Assembly (NCBI GenBank): GCA_030841965.1 | Contig: JAUUSJ010000057.1 | Location: 1 to 23,033 of the forward strand | From: Blautia sp. | Lineage (GTDB): Bacteria > Bacillota > Clostridia > Lachnospirales > Lachnospiraceae | Reading direction: 5' to 3' | DNA length: 23,033 nt | Notes under the pieces: model-generated | The model's database searches: none | What the model saw: only the letters and a program-made list of their open reading frames with translations | What the model was told of the DNA's origin: nothing | In this document: positions 15,346 to 22,811 of the stretch, piece after piece | How the letters are laid out: each line of letters starts with the position of its first letter | Numbering within the stretch: position 1 is the first letter of the stretch | Made by a program: the position numbers and the translations under genes

Positions 15346-16758
15346 CTAAAAAATCTGTAATAACGTGGATTTAATTACTTCATCTGGCAATTTAATATAT
15401 TTAAAAAAACTAGCATAAACGATAGCAAACAAGGGTGTATATATCTTTGCACTTTCCCCCCATTCAACTGTACCAGAATGTGTCTTATTATTACGCAATT
15501 TTACAAAAGATGCTATACTATTCTCATTTACTGAAGGTAACGAGTATTTTGACACAATTTCATCCACTATATCACTATTTTCATTATATAGTGTAAGTAT
15601 TTTCTGTTTCAATGTATAATCCAGATATTGAAAAGCACTACTCATTGTAGTTTCTTTATTTACATCAATTTCATTATGTGCTTTAGTAAATTCGGCTATC
15701 GTATTTTTAATATTCTTTTTTAGTTCCTCAATAAGTGCATCTTTCTCTCTTTTTCTCTTATCATCTAGTTGGTAAGAAACTTCTAACGCCGTACATAAAT
15801 CTTGAACATTTTTAATCGATATTCGGTTAACCATCTTATTATCTTCTGGAAGAAGTTCCAGCAATGAATTAACCTTACCATTTACAATTCCATCTATTAA
15901 ATTGGGAATATAATCAAAAACACTAAATATTGGAATCACTTTATGCCATTGCCTTATAGAATAATTCTCATAAGAATCAAAAATTTTACATATTCCTGTC
16001 TTAAAATACTTTTGTTCAGAATTTCTTTGACTAAGATATACCTCTTCAAAGCAAATATTATTTTGAGAAGTCAAAATCGCAACAATTTTTCTTGCTATAA
16101 TGTAATATTTTTCCATCTTTTCAAATCCTTGAGCATTTTCAAAGGAAAAACGAAAAAAGGTATACACTTTTCCAAGATTATATGCACCCCTATTTTCTGC
16201 ATTATTAGTTTCTGCGGTTTGTCCTATTGAAACAGTTAATGTTACTTTTTCATTTTCAATCTGAAATTGTGTTGTCCGAGTATAGGCACTCCAAGGACGC
16301 ATTTTTATTGTTCTTGCTCCATCATATTTTAATAATTCGGAGACATCTGGTTGCTCGATTGCTATGCCAGGAGTATATAATGCATTTATATTTCCACCAC
16401 AAAACGTAATTGCATGAAATTTACACCAATCTTCCGTCAACATATTAAAAAATCCTTCAGCATTTCCACATGCCTTTATAATGATAGGCGTTGCAAATCT
16501 AATAGCCACATTAGTGCCAATAGGATCTGTAACAAATTTCCCATTACGCAATATTGCAATCATGCTATTATTATCTTCGCCGAATAAATATTCTGGTGTA
16601 TCTGTCTTGTGTGATTTTATGCGATAAAGAGAATCATCTCTTTTTTGGGGATCACTTTGTGCTGGAAGCAAAGTGACTATATTATCTGATACATTATATG
16701 TATAAGTATCGCCTTCTACCCTTATATAGCCATAAAAATTCTCATCTATTTTTTTCAT
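15346..16758 (-). CDS. ApeA-like HEPN-domain anti-phage protein
   Basis: A 470-residue protein resembling the ApeA family of abortive-infection proteins. The N-terminal ~300 residues have a beta-rich composition like the ApeA N-terminal domain (FYGYIRVEGD near the start, then YIIARKIVAILTSQ at about 230). The C-terminal ~150 residues are helical and end with KLRNNKTHSG. This holds R422 and H427, the RX4-6H motif of HEPN ribonucleases, so the protein probably cleaves RNA when triggered by phage. It is the only gene between attachment sites 2 and 3. The ribosome site is weak (GGAGAG 12 bases before the ATG), so expression may be low. The family call rests on architecture and motif; another HEPN family is possible. 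Confidence 0.65.
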   Translation of the reverse strand: MKKIDENFYGYIRVEGDTYTYNVSDNIVTLLPAQSDPQKRDDSLYRIKSHKTDTPEYLFGEDNNSMIAILRNGKFVTDPIGTNVAIRFATPIIIKACGNAEGFFNMLTEDWCKFHAITFCGGNINALYTPGIAIEQPDVSELLKYDGARTIKMRPWSAYTRTTQFQIENEKVTLTVSIGQTAETNNAENRGAYNLGKVYTFFRFSFENAQGFEKMEKYYIIARKIVAILTSQNNICFEEVYLSQRNSEQKYFKTGICKIFDSYENYSIRQWHKVIPIFSVFDYIPNLIDGIVNGKVNSLLELLPEDNKMVNRISIKNVQDLCTALEVSYQLDDKRKREKDALIEELKKNIKNTIAEFTKAHNEIDVNKETTMSSAFQYLDYTLKQKILTLYNENSDIVDEIVSKYSLPSVNENSIASFVKLRNNKTHSGTVEWGESAKIYTPLFAIVYASFFKYIKLPDEVIKSTLLQIF

Positions 16759-17037
16759 ATAAGCAACATTCTCTCTCCATATAATTTTTTATTTTAACAA
16801 TACTGAAATTTTTGCTAGAAAACCCCCAAGCCATAAGAAATTCCCCACTATTGGAATGGTGACGATCAGTTAGCGAACAACAGAAAAATCTGTCATTAAA
16901 GGGAAGTGCTATCTGCTACGACAAAAGGATCTTCTTTTTTAATTTGTCTTGTCTAAACGTATACGATAACTCAATTTTCCTTATAAAATAAAAACACCAG
17001 TTCTGTTAATTTGATCTATTTCTTTATTTTTTATACT
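16759..17037. other. Gene-free stretch upstream of the ApeA-like gene
   Basis: About 280 bp that must hold the promoter of the ApeA-like gene. I see an AT-rich stretch near 16785-16810 and a CGTATACG palindrome near 16958, but no convincing promoter boxes, terminator or small gene. Confidence 0.4.
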
Positions 17038-17148
17038 ATTCCGATCCGGTCTTCCAAAGGTATAAATAAGGTGTAAATTATTGGTTAATCCCAAAGAAAT
17101 CCAATAAAATCGAGGATTTCACGACATCCATTAAACATTGCCGTGGCA
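17038..17148. repeat. Element-end repeat, copy 2 (about 110 bp)
   Basis: Direct repeat of 1364-1473, with about eight substitutions or small indels by eye, ending at the core TGCCGTGGCA (17139-17148). It marks the distal end of the ApeA cassette and shows that this cassette and the AbiE-carrying segment at the left edge belong to one element family. Confidence 0.75.
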
Positions 17149-17169
17149 AACAAAAAGTATTTTAATCAT
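17131..17169 (-). other. Attachment site 2: truncated LMW-PTP gene start (core 17139-17148)
   Basis: AGGAGG, nine bases and ATG open MIKILFVCHGNV and then TAA. This is the copy closest to the usual phosphatase N-terminus (IKVLFVCHGNICRSP in the family). The break after the catalytic cysteine and CHGN is at the shared core. It separates the ApeA cassette from the J-domain/HNH segment. Confidence 0.72.
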
Positions 17170-17422
17170 TATATTTTTCCTCCTGAAATACCGTAGATTG
17201 CCCAGTTTTGCGGACTTTTTTGAACTTTCCTGGCTTACATACTTCTGTGCAGTTTCTTGAAAATCACGCAAAATGCGGCAATTTACAGCCTAGTGTAGTA
17301 GTCGATAGTAGTTAATTGGTAGTCAGTTAAGGGGGTGCAGACTACTCCGATTTTTGAACCTTTTAACGATTGATTGAGTAAGGGGGGTGCATTTTGAATC
17401 CCAAAGTTCAAGCACATATACC
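17170..17422. repeat. Conserved element end with GTAGTC repeats (copy at site 2)
   Basis: This is the counterpart of 15092-15345. A CGCAAAACT-GGCAAT block (minus strand, near 17195-17213) precedes the ribosome site, and GTAGT units (about 17297-17324) face GACTAC (17340-17345). No gene is seen. It lies between the HNH gene stop and attachment site 2, so it is the integrase-side end of a segment whose integrase is missing or outside the recognisable part. Confidence 0.5.
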
Positions 17423-18103
17423 TTATTTTTTATATTTTTTTTCAAATTGTTCGTATCCTTTTTCATTCTGTGGATAATCTGAATTATGATATTCAGAATG
17501 CTCATCTTTTCTAATGACCGCCAAATTAGTAGGATCAAAAGCACGTTCTGGTTTATCTGCAACTCTATCTTTATGATGAACTTCAGCCATTCCATCTAAT
17601 GGTTTACCTGACAATTCACTCACTTTTGACTTTCTCTCTTTAATTACCTTTTTCCCAAGTTGAGCCCTTTGTTTTGTAATTAAGTCTGCTTCTATGGCTC
17701 TCTGTCTACTCAATTCTTCATTATTTGAAAAAGCGTTAACACAATCTTGAGCATATCCTAATTTTTCTTGCTCCGTAATACTTCTTGGTTGCTGTCGTTT
17801 TTGAGAAATCTCTTTCTGCAAATGTGGAGTCGACATATATTCTACATCACCCACTTTTTTCAAATCGCCAGGTGGCGTACTCATCATAGCATTGGTAACC
17901 CCTTTTCTATCTGTAACAAGCAATTTATTTAATTCTTTTTCAGAAATAAAAGTTTTATTACCGATTGAAATACCTCCATCAGTAACAGCCTTTTGGATTC
18001 TCTGTTTATCTGAGTTTTCTAGATATTTATTATCCGGAAAATTGATATCATATGACGATGCTTTTCGTATCTCCAATTCTTCTTTCTTATTTTTAGATTC
18101 CAT
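17423..18103 (-). CDS. HNH-nuclease-domain protein coupled to a J-domain protein
   Basis: A 226-residue protein. The N-terminal ~150 residues are charged and match nothing I know. The C-terminus is an HNH endonuclease fold: LSGKPLDGMAEVHHKDRV with H177, then DPTNLAVI with N193, then KDEHSEYH with H202 and H206, the usual H-N-H spacing. It has no signal peptide, so it acts in the cytoplasm, probably on DNA. The ATG directly follows the TAA of the J-domain gene with no spacer, and its ribosome site lies in that gene's glutamate codons, so translation is coupled. A defence nuclease or a toxin-like effector are both possible; no immunity protein is seen. Confidence 0.65.
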   Translation of the reverse strand: MESKNKKEELEIRKASSYDINFPDNKYLENSDKQRIQKAVTDGGISIGNKTFISEKELNKLLVTDRKGVTNAMMSTPPGDLKKVGDVEYMSTPHLQKEISQKRQQPRSITEQEKLGYAQDCVNAFSNNEELSRQRAIEADLITKQRAQLGKKVIKERKSKVSELSGKPLDGMAEVHHKDRVADKPERAFDPTNLAVIRKDEHSEYHNSDYPQNEKGYEQFEKKYKK

Positions 18104-18556
18104 TTATTCTTCCTCTTCGTTAGCAAAACATTTCTGGATTCTTTCGTATATAATTTCCAGTTCTGTCATAGCCTTTTGTGCCTCCTCAGGACATGCCTTA
18201 TTTGCATCTGGATGTATTTTTTTGACTAAGTTTATATACCATTTTTTCGCTTTTTCCGCATCCTCAAGCAATTCCTCTGAATATCCTATATTTATATTTC
18301 TTACCTCCGGACGAGCATACAATAGTGAATAAATCATCTTCACATTCTCATTTTTGAAATAAACATCAGAATTGAAATTATTCCATTGCTTTTTTAATAC
18401 TGCAATTACTGAAAACAATTCTTCATATGTTTGTGCCGTAACAGACATAGGAGTAATTTCACTATTTATAACTTTAAGAATATTGTTAATTGAATCAACA
18501 CTCTTTAATTCTTGAATATCCTTAATTGAACATAAGTCTTTGGCGTTAATTTTCAT
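18104..18556 (-). CDS. Small J-domain (DnaJ-like) protein
   Basis: A 150-residue protein. Its C-terminal ~60 residues look like a J-domain: a helix with AKKWYINLVKKIHPDAN carrying the HPD tripeptide, then a helix-III-like segment (KAMTELEIIYERIQKCF). The N-terminal ~90 residues are helical and unrecognised. J-domains stimulate Hsp70 (DnaK) ATPases, so this protein may recruit DnaK to, or release it from, its partner, the HNH nuclease encoded immediately downstream. The ATG at 18556 is chosen because AAAGGA lies ten bases upstream; a GTG at 18577 has no site. The J-domain at the C-terminus, rather than the N-terminus, is unusual. Confidence 0.6.
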   Translation of the reverse strand: MKINAKDLCSIKDIQELKSVDSINNILKVINSEITPMSVTAQTYEELFSVIAVLKKQWNNFNSDVYFKNENVKMIYSLLYARPEVRNINIGYSEELLEDAEKAKKWYINLVKKIHPDANKACPEEAQKAMTELEIIYERIQKCFANEEEE

Positions 18557-18701
18557 AACTCTATTTTCCTTTCTCACATTCTTAACTATTTCATCATTTT
18601 ATCTAGTATCATATACTGACCTAGTATTGAGACAACTTTTTATCTATTAAATGTTCATAGCAATTATACTATTTTTCCAAGCATCCTACAATTCCCAAGC
18701 A
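18557..18701. other. Gene-free stretch upstream of the J-domain gene
   Basis: AT-rich sequence that must hold the promoter of the J-domain/HNH pair. It lacks a copy of the attachment core, which shows that the integrase fragment at 18746 is not positioned as the integrase of this segment. Confidence 0.35.
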
Positions 18702-18733
18702 CAAAAATAACGCCCACGGTTTCCCCTGAGCGT
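18702..18733 (-). terminator. Terminator of the truncated integrase gene
   Basis: ACGCCCACGG (18710-18719) pairs imperfectly with CCCCTGAGCGT (18723-18733). On the minus strand the hairpin is followed by ATTTTTG. It lies 13 bp after the integrase stop. Confidence 0.6.
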
Positions 18734-18745
18734 CTGCTGCTTGTC

Positions 18746-19455
18746 TTAAACTACTTTGAACATATTCTGTTTCATCGGCTTTTTGTCTTCTGCCTTATCC
18801 ACTTCTTTTCTCGCCTGCTCCAGTTCCTCCATGCGAATCATCTCGTTCTTCGCATCATCCAGGCTAAGATGCGTATATGTGTTCATCGTCACTCCAATGT
18901 CGGAATGTCCCATCAGATATTGCAGTGTTTTGGGATTCATTCCGGCTTTCGCTTGGTTGCTGCAGTAAGTGTGCCTGCAAATGTGCGGCGTAATCTTCGG
19001 AAGCTGCACCCTAAAAATGCTGTTGTATCGGTTCACCGCATTCTTAAGCCGATGCTCCCAATGAAGTGCTACCTCCGGCATTCCATTCTTATCTCGGAAA
19101 AGGAATCCCACATAACCATCCACCATAATCTCCGGAAAATCCGTTGGCCTGTCTTCCAAAATTGCCCGGAACATTCGGAACACGTCCTCCGTCATTGGAA
19201 GCTTTCTTGTACCGGCATTTGTTTTCGTGGATTCGATGTGATACTCCATGCTGCCAATTCGCTGAAGCTGATGGTCGATATTGATAATGCGGTTCTTTAA
19301 ATCAATATCCTTAATGGTAAGTCCGCAAAATTCTGAAATTCGAAGTCCCGTATGGAACAAGATGTAGAACACCTCGTAATACTTGCAGTACACGTTATCA
19401 TCGTGTACAAACTTAAGGAACTTTCTCATCTGGTCCTTTGTGATTGCCTCTCTAG
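18746..19455 (-). pseudogene. C-terminal half of a Tn916-type tyrosine recombinase
   Basis: The frame matches the catalytic half of the complete integrase at 1661-2923 from about its residue 188 onward, with all catalytic residues: TGLRISEF, ESTKTNAGTR, HICRHTYCSN, LMGHSD and NTYTHLS. The N-terminal arm- and core-binding domains are missing. Upstream of about 19455 the same frame continues into out-of-frame phage polymerase sequence, so the two genes were fused by a deletion. The product would lack DNA-binding specificity. Whether it was the prophage's own integrase or belonged to another element cannot be decided here. Confidence 0.8.
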
Positions 19456-19863
19456 TATCAAATCTTTCCCTTCTGTTAATTTCTGCTTTTCCAAACCAAG
19501 CACAGCACCCACACCTTCCAAAGATAATGGAAGTCCCATATAGGCTGACCACACCATAGAACATTTCCAGGACGCCGGTACAAGGTATGTTCCTGCTTCG
19601 TAGCCTAACATTCTAGAAATACAGATACGTTCAAACTGAGCATTAAATGCCCATTTCGTAACAGCTTCATCTTCCAGCGCACTCATTACTTCTTCTGGTA
19701 TTTTCTCTCCTTTTACAAGATCGCCTACTTTTACTTCTCCTCCGTCCACACTATACCCAAACAAGAGAACTTCAAAATCCGGTGATTCTGCATAACGGTA
19801 AACACCAGCCTTGGCAAGATTTACAGATGAAAATGTTTCAATATCAATTTCTAAATTCAACAA
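19426..19863 (-). pseudogene. Phage family-A DNA polymerase, truncated to the N-terminal exonuclease part
   Basis: The frame begins at a TTG at 19863 (GGAGGG eight bases upstream) with LEIDIETFSS, the DxE exonuclease motif I of phage polymerases related to Pol I. It continues with VYRYAESPDFEVLLFGY, then NAQFERIC (motif II) and SLEGVGAVLGLEKQK. After LTEGKDLI the sequence switches to integrase-derived codons in a different frame and stops. About 140 of the usual ~650 residues remain, and no polymerase domain is left. Confidence 0.8.
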
Positions 19864-19925
19864 AATAATTTCCCTCCAACAAAAAAATTGGGCGATATAG
19901 TAATCCTCCATACCGCCCATAACAT

Positions 19926-20081
19926 TTATTCGTTATTCTGTTCTTTCTGCTCTTTCTTCATACGCATTCTCTTTTTCAGATAATGAATCCCGTCTGATAC
20001 CATGATGCTAAATGTTCCAATCAAGAAGCCTATCGTGCATCCAAAACATACCACAAGCATAAAGTTCTGCACTTCTGTCAT
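19926..20081 (-). CDS. Small phage membrane protein (51 residues)
   Basis: MTEVQNFMLVVCFGCTIGFL begins a single hydrophobic segment (residues ~6-28), followed by a strongly basic, glutamine-rich cytoplasmic tail (KKRMRMKKEQKEQ). GGGAGGGCGAGACA precedes the ATG. It lies between the DUF2815 and DNA polymerase genes of the prophage remnant. The function is unknown. Confidence 0.65.
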   Translation of the reverse strand: MTEVQNFMLVVCFGCTIGFLIGTFSIMVSDGIHYLKKRMRMKKEQKEQNNE

Positions 20082-20094
20082 TGTCTCGCCCTCC

Positions 20095-20644
20095 CTATGC
20101 TAAGAAATCGTCATCCACTACTGCTCCGAAGTCATCTGCTGCAGTGGTCTTGCCACCGAGAGACTCACCATCTCTAATCTTCTGAATATTTCCAAGACCG
20201 CAGGCAATCCCCTTATTTCCATTTGAGTTAAATGCATAGAAGTTAAGAGATACTCTTGCATAGCATCCGGAATATACTTCACTTCTGTCCAAGATAGGTT
20301 TTACTGCACGATCGACAATCTGCGGTGCTGTTGTGCTGTTCGCATTGATGAAGTAATGTCCTTTGTAAGCCTCATCGTCACGCTCGATATCACCATCGCG
20401 AAGTGGAAGCTTGATTGCAGCCTTATTAGGCTTCTTACCGCCGAATTTTGCAACACCCTTCCTCAATCGCAGCATCGATTGCTTTATTGACTGCATTTAC
20501 GGTTTCTGTATCGTCCTTTGGAATAAGTACAGATACAGAATACTTTTCAGCTCCCCCATTGATGGAAACAGGCTCCCAACCGTGGAAATAAGAAAGTTTT
20601 GTGTTGATACCGGTGATAACTTTTGTTCTGTTCATGTTTGCCAT
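20095..20644 (-). pseudogene. DUF2815 phage protein, single-base frameshift
   Basis: The start at 20644 (GGAGG nine bases upstream) gives TKVITGINTKLSYFHGWEPV, the typical beginning of DUF2815, a phage protein thought to bind single-stranded DNA. After IDAAIEEG the frame shifts at a GGG (CCC at 20456-20458 on the plus strand) where two G residues would keep the frame. The remainder, VAKFGGKKPNKAAIKLPLRD through DDDFLA, continues in the neighbouring frame. With one G removed the gene would be about 183 codons and complete. A sequencing error cannot be excluded. Confidence 0.85.
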
Positions 20645-20648
20645 AATA

Positions 20649-21830
20649 CTAATCCTCCATAATTTTATCAAATTCGTTTTCTGCGTTTGTTACGTTCATA
20701 GCCGGACGCTTGTCTGTATTTGGTACCAGTATCGGCTTGCCCGGTGGTTTATAAATGAGGTCACCGAGAATTTCCTCAAAAGCAGATTTTCCCATCAGTT
20801 TCTGCATCTCTGTCATAGGAATTAACGTTTGACGGTAAATATCTGTGTAACCATGTTCCCTTGCTGCTTCTGCAACCAGAAGTTCATCACGGTACTTGCG
20901 ATTGGAACGGCCTTCAACTACTTTAAATCCATTCCACTCTTTTCCATGATGAATGGCAGCCTCCGTTGCATAAGCTGTGATTTCATTTGCCCACTTGGTC
21001 AGATCTGGCAAAACATCCAGTACTTCTTCAATCTCCGCATCTGTCAGAAGTGGCGGCATCTTAAATTCCAGTCTTGCCAACTTCATTTTTTCCTCTGCTC
21101 TTGCTCTGCATTTTACTGATACCTTGCAGAAGGTACACCATTCTCCTGGAAGATACTCACCATCGCCATCGTAGGCCATCTGTGCCTTCGGCTTCAGTTC
21201 TTCCTCTGCCCAAACTTTCAGTTCCTCAATCGGAATAGTCCATGTACTGACATTTTCCCTTCTTGGCTAAAAGATAGTCATAGAAACTTCTTTGATATCG
21301 TAAAGGGCATCGTAGATTTCTAATGTTCCAAGTGCATATAGCATCATCTAAGGGTTGTGTTCCGCTTCGACAAATATGCCTTGTCCATATTTGAAATCAA
21401 TGATATGAAGCTTGTCATCGGAAATGATGATGCAGTCCCCTGTTCCAAATCCCTCCGGCACATAACAGGAAAAATCAAGTTTCTGCTCAATGAGAATCAC
21501 CGGATCTTTGCAGGACTTTTTTGCTTCTTCGTATTGCTCCATGACAAATTCCGCATAAGCATCGGTGCATTCTTCCATTTCATCTGAGTTGTAATCAGAA
21601 ACAGGACGCTTGCTTCGCTTCTTTAAGAACTTCTTCAGCTTATGCTCACATAGAGCATGTGCCGCAGTTCCTTCCCTTGCCGCTTCCGATGTGGTGTTTT
21701 CAAACTCTAACTCCAGTCTTGCAGATGGTGTGCAGTTCAACCATCTGTGCGAACCAGAAGCGGATAATACTGCATGGCCCAGGTCAGCCTCTCTTGTGCC
21801 TTTGGCACAATTCACCTTCTGTTTACTCAT
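20649..21830 (-). pseudogene. DUF2800 phage nuclease-like protein with two in-frame TAG codons
   Basis: One reading frame of about 393 codons covers the whole gene: LSASGSHRWLNCTPSARLE near the N-terminus, IEQKLDFSCYVPEGFGTGD and IDFKYGQG (a RecB/Cas4-like D-x-K site), and GEWCTFCKVSVKCRAR with clustered cysteines in the C-terminal half. It is broken by TAG at 21348-21350 (after AEHNP, where glutamine is expected) and by a second TAG near 21267-21269 (between MTIF and PRRENVSTW, also glutamine). The start at 21830 has GGAGG nine bases upstream and overlaps the stop of the preceding phage gene. The stop overlaps the DUF2815 ribosome site. Confidence 0.85.
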
Positions 21831-21961
21831 TTTCAATCGCCTCCGCATCTTTTAATACTGCTGCAAAGTCTTTTGGATCAATGTCGCTCAGACGGCTTGC
21901 TCCGTACTTAGTTACAATCGCTCTAACTTCTGCCGTGTAACCAGCCTGACTTTTGCTTGCT
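21823..21961 (-). pseudogene. C-terminal fragment of a small phage protein upstream of DUF2800
   Basis: The frame AGYTAEVRAIVTKYGASRLS, then IDPKDFAAVLKDAEAIENE and TAA, looks like the C-terminus of the small phage proteins often labelled rRNA-biogenesis Rrp5-like, which precede DUF2800 in Clostridia phages. It has no start: upstream of about 21961 the sequence belongs to the portal gene in another frame. Its stop overlaps the DUF2800 start (ATGAGTAA). Confidence 0.5.
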
Positions 21962-22666
21962 TCGAGCTATCTCGTTTATCTGAAATTTTCTTGTTTCCAA
22001 AAACTGGGCCTGTTCCGGACTAATGGAAATTGGTGTGTACTTCATTCCCTCTTCCAGAACTGCTACCTTATTGAAATTGGAGCTGCCGCCAAAAGCGGAA
22101 GTCCAACTGTCTCTGCCCCTCTGTGGATCCTTTACGGTTCCCGGATCCTCCAGAATACCGCCCGGCGTGGCACCATTTGCAAAGAACTTGGCACCATACT
22201 CTTCGCAGGCAATGGCCATACCAATGGCATTCTTCGCCATGGCAATCGGAGAATATCCTACCAGTCCGTCAAATCCCAGACCGGGAATATGAAGCACATC
22301 CGAAGGTTTCAGATTCACCATACTTCCTTTCATGGTCGGTGCATCATCCTTGCTGGTGTTATACTGATAATAAAGCTGTCCCTTATCATCCCTGTCCACC
22401 GTCATTCGGTTTGGCATCAGGGGATACAATGCAATAATCTCTCCCTTTCCACCCTCTGAGTTATATTTGTACACATGAAGTGGAAGGCTTGCCACCGCCT
22501 CTGACAAAATGCGCACACAGGAATACACCGCCGTCATCTGCATAGCAGAACGCTCATTGACATTCTTACCAATGGAACTACCACCGATAAAGAATCGGTA
22601 TGCACTGCCCGATGTTGCATTCTTTGGCTTATCTCTTGATTTGAAAATTCCTTTTAATATTCCCAT
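21923..22666 (-). pseudogene. HK97-family phage portal protein, truncated and internally deleted
   Basis: The start at 22666 (AAGGAG ten bases upstream) gives MGILKGIFKSRDK, then SAMQMTAVYSCVRILSEAVA and, later, DVLHIPGLGFDGLVGYSPIA and LETRKFQINEIAR, all typical of HK97 portals. After EIAR (near 21962) the frame runs into unrelated sequence and stops, so about the last 150 residues are lost. Near 22440 GGKGE joins directly to IIALYPLMPNRM; portals I know have roughly 45-50 residues there, so an in-frame deletion between two GGK/GKG-like stretches is likely. The protein cannot form a working portal. Confidence 0.85.
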
Positions 22667-22777
22667 AGCATTCACGCTCCTTTTTATTTCCAAATTTTTC
22701 ATTGACATTTTTTAAGATCATTCCATATAATATATTAGACACGTCATCAGACGCGTCCACGGAAAAAATTCAAGTTA
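22667..22777. other. Stretch between the portal start and the plus-strand promoter
   Basis: No complete gene. A phage terminase would be expected upstream of a portal, but I see no recognisable terminase end. A GACGCGTC palindrome lies near 22750. One end of the element carrying the structured RNA is probably in here. Confidence 0.35.
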
Positions 22778-22805
22778 TTGACTTGAATCACTTTTGTGCT
22801 ATAAT
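22778..22805 (+). promoter_or_regulatory. Strong vegetative promoter
   Basis: TTGACT (22778-22783) and TATAAT (22800-22805) are separated by 16 bp, on the plus strand and divergent from the portal gene. Transcription should begin near 22812, right at the first hairpin of the structured RNA. Confidence 0.75.
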
Positions 22806-22811
22806 GTTTAT

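Noticed and set aside
17297..17345. GTAGT-type repeats read as a CRISPR array or replication iterons
   Set aside because: The units are only 5-6 bp, irregularly spaced and without spacers. The same pattern at 15222-15258 places them at element ends.
17323..17595. A 90-codon minus-strand frame
   Set aside because: It overlaps the HNH motif coding region in another frame, has an odd I/L-rich composition and no family resemblance.
18746..19564. The second integrase as the recombinase of the J-domain/HNH segment
   Set aside because: No attachment core lies within a few hundred bases of its 3' end, only its C-terminal half remains, and it is fused to phage polymerase sequence.
20649..21830. TAG-to-glutamine recoding as the main explanation of the split DUF2800 gene
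   Set aside because: The DUF2815 and DUF2800 frames in the same remnant end in TAG at sensible places, and the remnant is full of other damage, so ordinary nonsense mutation is simpler. It is kept only as an alternative.
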